A DNA stretch of 64,000 nucleotides from NCBI RefSeq assembly GCF_000001735.4, contig NC_003076.8, forward strand, positions 15,503,835-15,567,834, read 5' to 3'. How positions within the stretch are numbered: position 1 is the stretch's first letter; the number at the start of each line of letters is the position of its first letter. Shown piece after piece: positions 32,306 through 41,929 of the stretch. A program made the translations under genes and the position numbers. The stretch is from Arabidopsis thaliana (lineage: Eukaryota; Streptophyta; Magnoliopsida; Brassicales; Brassicaceae). The notes under the pieces are model-generated. The model was given only the letters and a program-made list of their open reading frames with translations. It did not search any database and was not told where the DNA came from.

Positions 32306-34470
32306 TGAGTTCAATATTACGTAAACTTTACCGAAAATTTTATTTTGGAGAAATCTGAGTCTACGCATATGACGAATGCTAATGTTTAAAGAGAGATTTC
32401 GTGCATATTTGTCCAAAGATAGATGCAACTTGATCACAAATACGTGTTGATTTTCATTCTAATGAGGAAACAATTTGGGTTTGGTTTTAGAGAATTAAAA
32501 ATTGGGCATTATTTAATTCACTGAATTATTGGAAGTATATTAATTTTGTGTGTAAAGTTTACCCCATTGTGAACTATCGAGTTTACCCGCATGTTTCATA
32601 TATTTAAGGGTATGGATAATGAGTTGTGAAGAAAGATGCATATGCTTATGCCATACATGCTATGGTTTTGTAGTTCTACTAGTCACCAAACTTTGGATTA
32701 AAGGGATATATCTCCTGGATCTACAAATTCTTCTAACAAAATAATATACCATCTCTTTGTTACCGAAATATAAGTTGATTTAATTACATTTATATTAAGG
32801 TGGAATTTTAAGTCTATGCATCAAGCTAGTCATGATAAAACTTCATCCCACTGGTATTATAGATTTTCAACTCTAAAATCAATTGGTAGTTAGTGTATTT
32901 GTCGATGTATTTTATATATTATTTTAATTCCTTCTAGCTTTTGATGTGAAATCCTAACGGACCCTTCTAATAAATTAGATTTCACTGGATCCAAAATCAA
33001 AATGAATTAGAACTAGTAATGAGTTCTTTGAATATTAGTTAAGATCTCTTATACATTATTTAAGGGCTTTTTAAAAGATGATATAGGATCCTACCATTTC
33101 CAAAGACCAATGAACCAATCATCGAACGAAAACGAAGCGAGGAAAAGAAATAAAACAAACATACTTGTCTCAACTAAAGAAGTTACTTTAGTAACATATA
33201 TAGACTACAGAGACTACTTTAGCTCACACACGCACAAACCTATATATAGGCTGAGATTGTGATGTATATTTATACAATAATCAAAGTGAAAAAGAAAAGA
33301 AAAAAGATGGATCGATGATTTTGAGAACTGGGACCAAACTGTTATTATTTTGACTTACCAAAAAAACAAAAACTTATGTCATTTGTTCCTGTCCTGACCA
33401 TAAAGTGTTGTGTGTTATATTGAATTGTATTTCCAGCTTTTGAGGTGGTTTAGAAAAGCTGTCTCTATTTCTTTCTTCGGCTTTCAATCGCAAGTGTCTC
33501 TTTCAGTCTTCCACTTACATTATGTTATGTGATTTTAGTGGCTAAGCTCTTTGTTTTCTTGGCCGGTAAGTTTCTCACCCACACGAATTCGAAGAAAAAG
33601 CCGTTTGTTTTCTTGACTGGAAAGGGGTCTCCTTTTACGTAAGATTGTTTGTTTGTCTTCTTGTCTGAGATTGATGTAAGCTTGATTTAACATTTTATCC
33701 AAGTTATAGGTTTACTTATGCCGCTGAACAGATTTACCAATAATCAATAGTGTAATTTAGGTTTTTAAAAAATAGCATTAACTGCTTTCTAAGCCAAATC
33801 TTGCAAAACCTCAGTCCATGCACTACCAATACAAGGTACTAAAATAAAATAAAATACAAGGTACTAAAATACTACAGATAAAAGCTCTTCTTTGCTTGAC
33901 ATAATTAGATTTACGAGAGTTTCACACACAAGTACACAACCATGTAAGGTCTTAATTGTTTTTGTTTGCGTTAGATTTACGTATTTGCTTTTCATATTCT
34001 TATTATTTTAATCACAATCTTAATTCTTTTCTTAATAATTTTTCAACATAAAAATGCAAATGGAAATGGAAGAAAATAAACCGTTTACGGCTGGTGTATA
34101 TTTTTTTCAAAGACACTACTTAAGCCAATTTAGAAAGAACAAAATTGGTCATTATAAACGTAAAATTTTAAAGAGAAAAAGAAGAAAGTCTACTGTTAGT
34201 AATTGATGCTTGTATTTACATTTTGCAAAAATATTTATGCATGTAATTTTTTTTAAAATTATACTTCAGCAATGTGAATTTTTATCGTTTGTTATGCAAA
34301 CAATTGTGAAACAATTTCTTACTTCTATTCACGGGCAACACAAGTTTGAAGAACTCTGCTTTAACAATTACTAATTTAGAGTCTTAATTAAATCTTAAGC
34401 TGAGACAGATCTCTGGATATACATTTGTTGATACATACTAGAGCCCCAAAAAAATAAAAATAAAAATCAT
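32306..34470. other. Spacer with no gene seen
   Basis: AT-rich region with 3' flank of bZIP43. Around 33170-33260 there are purine/pyrimidine repeats (ACACACGCAC) and a TATATATAGG element on the plus strand that could be a promoter, but I found no open frame or splice structure downstream to support a gene. Confidence 0.5.
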
Positions 34471-34968
34471 CTATACAACGTCGTCGTCGTCTCTGATGCA
34501 AGAGAAAGGACTCTGATTCTGAAGCTGCATATCACTAATCATTTGCTTAAGCTCAGTGGTTTCCTCTTTGAGCTGAACATTCTCTTCAATAACCTTCTCT
34601 TGAGACTCTAAAACGCAGTTAAGCTTACGAAGCAGCTGATGATTCTCATCCCTAAGCCACATCACCTGTGACCAAAGCTCATCCACTTGTCTCTGCTTCC
34701 TCATACGCGATCTTCTTGCCGATTCTCTGTTAGATATCTTCCTCTTTTGCTTCCTCTCATTTATTATCTCCTTATGATTCTCTTCTGCTTCATCTGAGGT
34801 CGAGTTGTTGCTGCTGATCAAACTCATGAACTGTGAAGTGTTCACGCCAGTTTCGAAGCTGAAGAATGGATTAGGGTTTTGTCCGCAAAATGGTGAGGAT
34901 GTAGGAATATGGGAAAGGTACGAAGGTGGACAACCATGGAGGCTAAAAATGTTGGTGGATGGTTGCAT
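34471..34968 (-). CDS. BZIP43: bZIP transcription factor bZIP43
   Basis: This is an intronless 165-aa protein. The basic region NRESARRSRMRKQ (from residue 80) has the invariant N-x7-R, followed by a leucine zipper with heptads through LWSQVMWLRDENHQLLRKLN. This is a group S type factor, small and intronless. Such proteins bind ACGT-containing sites, usually as heterodimers. The start chosen is the ATG at 34968. The frame remains open for 63 further codons to an ATG at 35157, but the TATA box at about 35187 would place transcription initiation near 35157, so that upstream ATG is probably outside or at the very edge of the mRNA. The group S name comes from remembered order. Confidence 0.88.
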   Translation of the reverse strand: MQPSTNIFSLHGCPPSYLSHIPTSSPFCGQNPNPFFSFETGVNTSQFMSLISSNNSTSDEAEENHKEIINERKQKRKISNRESARRSRMRKQRQVDELWSQVMWLRDENHQLLRKLNCVLESQEKVIEENVQLKEETTELKQMISDMQLQNQSPFSCIRDDDDVV

Positions 34969-35180
34969 TATCGGTGGAGACTTGGGACGCAAGGTAGGGT
35001 TTACTCTTAGGTGATGGAAGAAAAGAAAGATTGTAGGATTTAGGGAATTGTGATGAATGTTTGGTGTGTGTGGTGAGAAGAGGTGTTCATATAGACTAGT
35101 AGGGGGACAATTGTGGACCATGGTTTCTTCATTTGGGTCAAACCAATATAAAAGCATCTAACAATCATGCAGCTAAAACG

Positions 35181-35192
35181 TGTATTTATATA
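35181..35192 (-). promoter_or_regulatory. TATA box of bZIP43
   Basis: The minus strand reads TTATATAAATAC. Its position about 30 bases before 35157 implies a leader of roughly 190 nt before the 34968 ATG. Confidence 0.5.
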
Positions 35193-35271
35193 ACTTTATT
35201 TATTATTTAAAAACACGATCTATTTTTTCACCTATAAAATTATTGAACTACTTAGAACGAAATCTAAATAA

Positions 35272-35608
35272 CTTATTTTTTAAAGCCTGTCTAAGATTTA
35301 TTAGAAGTTGGTTGAAGTCTTAGGGTGAAAAATGGCTTTGTAAATGAATGATTGGGATTAATTGAGTTTTTCTTTTCTTTCAATGGCTAGGAAACAAATT
35401 GTTTTTTTTTTGTTGTGTGGAAATTTCAAATATCTTTCAACTTATTTTTTAAAACCTATCTAAAATTTATGAGAACTTGGTTGAATTTTTGGGGTGGAAA
35501 ATGGTTGTGTGTAAATGAATGACTGGGAATAATTGAGATTTTTCTTTCTCTCAATGGCTAGGAAACAAATTTGTGTTTTTTTTTTTGGAAATTTAAAATA
35601 ACTTTCAA
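35272..35608. repeat. Tandem duplication of a 169-bp unit upstream of bZIP43
   Basis: Two consecutive copies, 35272-35440 and 35441-35608, share long stretches including AATGGCTAGGAAACAAAT and GTAAATGAATGA, with scattered substitutions (roughly 85 percent by eye). A third partial copy of the first bases (TTCAACTTATTTTT) begins at about 35604. The block begins about 80 bp upstream of the bZIP43 TATA box, so it lies in its promoter. Confidence 0.8.
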
Positions 35609-35612
35609 CTTA

Positions 35613-36771
35613 TTTTTCTGCAAAATAGTAGATAAATAAATTGAACAAACTACTTTTATAATTTGGTCAATTTTTTTCAATTTTGAGTTGAATGAATTAA
35701 ATCATTTTTTAATAATTTATTCATCTTAAATAGTAAACGTTTGGAGAAATTTCAAAATGTCCATTTTCTAATACCGTACCACCACTTTTTGAAAATGACT
35801 TCTATCTAAAATCTTTTAAATATTTTATTATATTAAGCTTGGTTTAATATATATACATGTAAAATTACACATTTAGAAAAAAGTAATTAAAGCATATAAT
35901 ATTTTATAGAAGTGTCGGATTGACACATATAGCAATCATGCGTAATTCTTCATTTTCGTCGTATTTTGCTAAAAGTTCGACCTATGTAATTAGATTCTGT
36001 TAGGGGAAGGGTGGTGATTTTGAAATTTAACCTTTTGAAACCCAAGAAACATATGGGCTTTTATAACCATCCAAATTTATATTATCTTTAATTTTTTTTT
36101 AGTGTTGTTAGAAAAAAAAAAAAATATTACGTGATGGACTTAATTAGTACTAGAGGAAAGCATCTCATCAAGAAGAACAGAAGAAGCATAAACAGACCTA
36201 TGAATGAGACCTTGAAAAGGTTGAGAGAAAACAAATTTAAGAAGCTAAGTGTCCAATTCTTTTGCATATTTGATGTGTTCGTTTAGTTTTAATAAAGCAT
36301 AAATCTTTGTTCATAAGATCTCAACAGAAAATGAACTACAAATCTCTAATCAATCTACAGTGGTATTCATATCACATGACTTTCTTGTTTTAACATCAAT
36401 TCTGACAATTCAACTATTCAATCATTGACCACATCGGTTTCTTAACAATCAAGTTATTGGATATAGAGAGCCCTCTTCACCTAGGTAAAACCTCATAGGC
36501 CTTTTGATAACCATACAAAAAAATATTAGTTTGCTCTCACTCTACGCCAACAGGGTGATAAAGCTCACACGTAAGTAACCTGTAAATGACAAGTAACACT
36601 CTTAACCAAAATAGCTTGACTCGTTGGCTTGGCTTTCAAGATAAGATCCTCACTCTGAGTTACCTAGTAAATCGTACTTGTTCTGCAGGAGGATTGCCTG
36701 CTTGTTCTTTACATGTCGACGTTGTTGTGGTTTTGACTTGAGTTGCTTCGAATCGTCAATACTAAGATCCT
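35613..36771. other. AT-rich spacer
   Basis: Intergenic DNA and 3' flank of the F-box gene. No open frame or repeat of note. Confidence 0.55.
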
Positions 36772-37706
36772 CTATATAGTCAAAGGCAAAAACATTGCGA
36801 AAATATTGTCGTTTCTAATCCGATTGACCTTAATCTTCGGCAAGGAGTAGATATACTGTGACCATTCCTGTTTCTCAACATCCTCTAGAACCCACACACA
36901 CAACTCACGGGGATGTCCATCACCAGCATCACACTCCAATTTAGTCACACCTAATTTACCCTTGTAGTTTATAAATTCTCTATGAAAATTAGAGAAGTCT
37001 TTTCCATCAAGAAACTTGAATTTCTCAGACCTAACATTAAAGGAAACTACTAGAAAACACGATGTCCTAGCAAAGTAATACAAAACCCCATTGATGGATA
37101 AGGCTCTACCATAATAAGGTTCATGGGTTAAGGGACATATCATCTTCCTCCACTTCAAATTTTCAGTTCCTAATGTCAGAATATAATGAACCCATTCTTT
37201 ATTGAGTCTCTTGTTCATGCACAAAACCTTATGTTGCTTGCCAATCGGATCAAACCCTAAAAAGCTTCTTGACGTTTTGTAGCCATTTGTTCAGGTAAGC
37301 TAACATAGCGTCCTGTGATAGGGTTAAATATCACACAAACTGAAGCCTTTGAGGTCCAAATATCATGGACAGGGATATGGAACAAACCAGAGACATAGCT
37401 ACACATGTATAGGTTCATGTCTTCATGGAACTTCATATGATTATGAAAATCTACTTCAAGGGACGGATTCTGAGACTGAGGCGAAGAGTAGAATATCAAA
37501 CCACTTGCTTTTAAGACCGCAAATAAAAGACGTGGACGAGCGGATGACTTCGTTATGAACAACTCGGTGAAATCTTGACGGTAAAGTATGGACGCCCATA
37601 GCTTCGACACGCAACGACACCGAGCGATTGACTTTGAAGACAATCTCAATGCTATCTCCACAAAGAGATCATCTGGAATGGAATCAAAAGTTTTTCTACT
37701 TTCCAT
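36772..37706 (-). pseudogene. F-box/FBA protein gene with a single frameshift
   Basis: The start at 37706 (MESRKTFDSIPDDLFVEIAL) opens a canonical F-box: IPDDLFVEIALRLSSKSIAR with CRCVSKLWASI. The F-box-associated (FBA) domain then begins LLFAVLKASGLIFYSSPQSQ and continues to VCVIFNPITGRYVSLPE. After QEAF the frame meets a stop. The neighbouring frame resumes exactly where expected with GFDPIGKQHKVLCMNKRLNK and runs to the normal FBA C-terminus at 36772. The break coincides with a run of five A (37259-37263, plus strand), where six would keep the frame. As it stands the product is a 149-aa protein lacking most of the FBA substrate-binding domain. F-box proteins are SCF ubiquitin ligase adaptors; this subfamily expands and decays rapidly in Arabidopsis. 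Confidence 0.8.
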
Positions 37707-37932
37707 GATCAGACGGAGAAAGATCTTTGAGAATAAAAATCTCACAGGCTCACTCTACAAATAGATTTGGAATAAATCTCTTAAGAGGTCGACCTAATTA
37801 ATTAGATGATGTTAATTAATCTTAGGGAGGTGGTGGTGAATTTGAATCCTATTAGGATCGATCGGCACTAATTAACCTAAGGCCCAAAAAATATGGGCTT
37901 TTTAACCATCCAAATCTTGCTTTTTTGAAGAC

Positions 37933-38145
37933 CCTAACATATAGTATTTCACAAGAAGTCAATCAAGAAAGGACATGATACTTCATTTTTGGTCACGCTG
38001 CTTCGCTGCGTGACTCACGCACATGTTAACTTATACCTAACATATATTTCCCAAGAAGTCAATTAAGAAGGACATGATACTTCGTTTTTGGTCACGCTGC
38101 GTGACTCACGCACATGTTAACTTATATACCTAACATAGTATTGCC
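37933..38145. repeat. Tandem duplication (about 93-103 bp) with palindromic cores
   Basis: The unit beginning CCTAACATATA occurs at 37933 and 38036, and its start recurs at 38129. Each unit contains GACATGATACTTC(A/G)TTTTTGG followed by GTCACGCTGC...GCGTGAC, an inverted repeat, and GCGTGACTCACGC, a second palindrome. The first unit has an extra 10 bases, CTTCGCTGCG, in the loop of the first inverted repeat. Confidence 0.8.
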
Positions 38146-38149
38146 ACTC

Positions 38150-38277
38150 ATTCATGAATTTTTTTTTGAATGAAATTATGATATGATACTGTGAACGTGT
38201 TTTTTCTTATTCTATTCATGATTTTTTTTTTGAATGAAATTATAATATGATTCTGTGAACGTGTTTTTTCTTATTCT
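38150..38277. repeat. Tandem duplication, two copies of 64 bp
   Basis: Copies 38150-38213 and 38214-38277 share ATTCATGA, TTTTTTTTTGAATGAAATTA and CTGTGAACGTGTTTTTTCTT, with only a few differences. Separate from, but adjacent to, the 93-103-bp duplication to the left. Confidence 0.85.
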
Positions 38278-38283
38278 ATGCAT

Positions 38284-38620
38284 GCTTACGTTGTACGTAG
38301 TGTTGGCTAAATGATTTGAGGGGACATCACTTTAGGTTTTAGTCACAAAATCTTTTAATTAGAAAAAATAAACCAAAATGATCCCTCACGTATAAAATAT
38401 CTAAGTCTGAAGATTATTACAAAAAAAAAAATGAAGAAATAATAAATTTTCAAAAAGAAAACAAATTAGATCAACGTCAGTATATATTAAGGGAAATTTG
38501 CAGAAATAACTAGCAAAAAAACTATAATTTACTAACTAACCATCCTAACTATGTAACTATAATATTTTCTGTATAATATGTAATATTACTAAATTTGCCA
38601 TTGTTGCCTCAATACTTTCA
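38284..38620. other. AT-rich spacer
   Basis: No gene or distinct repeat seen between the tandem duplications and the GC-rich minisatellite. Confidence 0.55.
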
Positions 38621-38902
38621 GCAGCCACCACCACCGCCGGCCACCATCTATTCCGGCCACCACCAACACTGATCACCATCAACTCCGGCCAGCACCAACT
38701 TCAGCCACCACCACCACCGACCACCACCACCGCCACCATCATCACCGGCCACCACCACCACCGGTCACCATCACCACCGGCCACCACCACCGCCGGCCAC
38801 TACCACCACAGCAACCACCACACCGATCACCATCACTTCCGACCACCATCAACTCCAGCCACCACCGCCAGCCACCGCCGGCCACCACCGGCCACCACTA
38901 CT
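38621..38902. repeat. GC-rich CCACCACCGGCCA minisatellite
   Basis: About 280 bp built from variants of CCACCACCGGCCACCACCA and CACCATCAACTCCGGCCA, an island of high GC in very AT-rich DNA. No open frame with an ATG spans it, and there are stop codons at the edges, so it is unlikely to be a proline-rich coding exon. Confidence 0.85.
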
Positions 38903-39631
38903 ACAATCTCCAACCAAAGAAACTAATTTAATAATTTTACTACCCTTTAGTGTTAGTTTCTACATTTGACATATTATAGTAGTGTTAGTTTTTTAAATAA
39001 ATTATCAAAAAGTGTTAGTTTCGCAATTCACCCATATATTAAACTGAAAAAAACAATAATTTTTTCTCTCACATTAAATTAAATTAAATATTTTTTTAAA
39101 ATACAAAAAGTTAAAAAAAATAACGTAGATCAATATATGAAACTGAAAAGAAAAAAAAAACATTTTTACTCACAGTAAAGTTAATAAATATTATTTTTAA
39201 AACACAATAAAATGTTGGAAAAAGTCAAAATAAATTTCGTTTGAATGTGCATTTAATAATTTGGCTTCAGCGCCAACAAACACAAAAGCTATAATTTTCC
39301 CTCTCCTTCCTTTCTTCACCTCCCATTCTCTGCTTCTTTCTTCAACTAAAATTCTTTTTCCGCAGAGATCGATTTCTCAAATCTCTGTATCATCTTCTCC
39401 ATTGTTTAGAAAAACTAGGGTTCTTATAGATCCTCTTCTCTCTCGTCCCTCAAATCTCTCGTCGACATCATCTTACGAAGATCCACAACAACATCTGAAG
39501 AAAATCGCAAGAAAACATCCAATTTCACAAACTCTAGGTTTCCGATTTCTTCTTCCTTTTCTCTAATCTTCAATTTGATCAATCCGTTGCAAAATCGAAC
39601 TTCAACATCTGTATCTAATCCAAGATTCTCA
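38903..39631. other. Spacer and leader of AVT6B
   Basis: AT-rich to about 39250, then CT-rich with a leader-like composition up to the AVT6B start. The 101-codon frame at 39261-39566 lacks an ATG at its start and overlaps the leader; I do not call it a gene. Confidence 0.5.
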
Positions 39632-41348
39632 ATGATTTCAGGATCAATGGAGAATCTAGATGAAATCCGTACCGATATTGTCGAATCTACTGCTCCGTTG
39701 TTGCAAGAATCATCATCAGAGAGCAACGGAGGAGGAGAATTCAACGGAGCTTCGTTTAGTGGTGCGGTTTTCAATCTCGCTACAACGATCATCGGAGCTG
39801 GTATCATGGCATTGCCTGCGACGATGAAGATCCTCGGTCTTATTCCCGGAATCACGATCATCGTTCTCATGGCTTTCTTAACCGATGCTTCGATTGAGTT
39901 CTTGCTTAGGTTTAGTAACATTGGGAATCAAAGATCTTACGGTGGTGTTATGGATGATTCTTTTGGTAAATGTGGAAGGATTATGTTGCAAGTTTCGATT
40001 CTCGTTAGCAACATTGGTGTTTTGATCGTTTATATGATCATCATTGGTACTTATCTTTAACTTCTTTGGGTTTAGGTTTTAGATTGGATCTAATATTTGG
40101 TTTTATAACTCTGTTTTTGTTTGGTATTTTGAAGGTGATGTTTTGGCTGGTAAGAATGAATATGGAATCCATCATGCTGGTATGCTTGAAGGATGGTTTG
40201 GGATTAGTTGGTGGAACAGAAGAACTTTTGTTCTTCTTGTTACTACTCTCACTGTCTTTGCTCCATTGACTTGCTTCAAACGAATTGGTTAGTATTCTTC
40301 TCTGTACCACTTGTATCTGTTGATAGGCTTAGATTGTGATGGTTAGTATGCTTCCTTGCAGATTCTTTGAGATTCACATCTGCTATATCAGTTGCTTTAG
40401 CGGTTGTTTTTCTTGTCATCACTGCTGGAATTACTATCATTAAGCTGTTTACTGATGGTTTGATGATGCCGAGACTTCTACCTAATGTCACTGACTTGTC
40501 GTCGTTTTGGAAACTCTTCACGGTTGTTCCTGTGCTTGTCAATGCATACATTTGCCATTACAATGGTAAGTAAACAGAGAAGCCTCTTTGTCTATAATTA
40601 TAAACAAGGAAGATCTCATGTTTCCATTGGTTTTTGTTTCAGTTCATAGTATACAGAACGAGCTTGAAGACCCTTCTCGGATAAAACCTGTTGTTCGATC
40701 AGCACTTGCGATGTGTTCTTCTGTTTACGTTATGACGAGTTTATTCGGATACCTCTTATTCGGTGATGGTACTCTTGATGATGTTCTTGCAAACTTTGAC
40801 ACGGATCTTGGAATCCCTTTTGGTTCGGTTCTTAATGATGCAGTGAGATTTAGCTACGCAGCTCATCTCATGCTTGTGTTCCCTGTTGTCTTCTATCCTC
40901 TGCGGATTAACATCGACGGTCTCATCTTTCCTACGGCTCCACCACTTACTTCCTCTGAGTCTGATCTGAGGTTTGGCTCTATTACTGCTGGTCTCATTGC
41001 TGTAATCTTCTTGGGAGCAAACTTCATACCAAGCATTTGGGATGCTTTCCAATTTACTGGAGCAACTGCTGCTGTCTGCATCGGTTTCATATTCCCTGCT
41101 GCTGTTATCTTAAAGTAAGATCCATTGATTCATAAGCTAAGAGATTTTGGTTTTGGAACCTATAATGAATCATTATCTGAATTGATATTTTCTTGTCTTC
41201 TTTCAGGGATCGTCATAACCAAGCAACCAAGCGAGACAAGACTATAGCCATTTGCATGATCGTCCTTGCGGTTTTCTCCAATGCAATCGCCATTTACAGT
41301 GACGCCTACGCCTTATTCAAGAAGCACACATACGTATATCCAATATGA
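39632..41348 (+). CDS. AVT6B: Amino acid transporter, AVT6 subfamily (AAAP)
   Basis: Five exons (39632-40046, 40135-40287, 40362-40565, 40643-41114, 41207-41348) encode 461 aa. About eleven hydrophobic segments are visible. The first carries the AAAP signature AVFNLATTIIGAGIMALP. Other landmarks are GGVMDDSFGKCGRIMLQVSI, SSFWKLFTVVPVLVNAYICHY and VFYPLRINIDGLIFPT. AVT proteins of this type move neutral or acidic amino acids across the vacuolar or endoplasmic membrane. The start could be the ATG at 39632 or the one at 39647 (MENLDEIRTD), which would give 456 aa. The acidic N-terminus with a dileucine (STAPLLQES) fits endomembrane sorting. The subfamily number comes from remembered gene order. 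Confidence 0.92.
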
Positions 41349-41929
41349 AAACCAGTGATGATTCTGTTTCTTCTCTCACTCACTCTATGTGAAACGAAAT
41401 ATGAGAAGAGTTATTGGTGTAAGATGTCTTTAGATGATTTTGAACCACATGATAATAGTTGTAAACTCTCTGTATATAAAGAGAATGATCAGTTTTTCTA
41501 CGTTTCTTTTTTAGTTGTAAAAAGGGTCTATAGAAGTGAAAGATGTTCCTTTACATCATCTTCATCATTAATGCTACACACATTCAATATGAGTTAATTG
41601 AGTGGGTTTTGGTCGAATAGGTTTGCATTACACTCGTACTTAGAATATGAGTAGGACATTAGAACAGAGAAATAGAGAGTTTCATAGAACAAATATCCAA
41701 AAGCGTATAGATCAAGTTTGGCTATAGAACCAATATCCAAAGTAACAATATTGTTACAATGTCATTGTGAATGGTAAGAATACAACAAACAGCAACAAGT
41801 GTATATTTTGAAGTCATTGCACAATTCCAAAAACAGAGTTATAAAGAAAGAGCCTCAAACAAAAGGCTAAAGAAGAAGAGTTAGAGAAATGAAGAAACCG
41901 TTAACTATCTCCATGACTCTGCTCTAAGC
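41349..41929. other. Convergent spacer between AVT6B and CysRS
   Basis: 3' UTRs of both genes. The short open frame 41355-41597 on the plus strand is 3' UTR sequence with no coding signature. Confidence 0.6.

Noticed and set aside
39261-39566. 101-codon frame upstream of AVT6B as an N-terminal extension or separate gene
   Set aside because: No ATG at its start, different frame from AVT6B, CT-rich leader composition.
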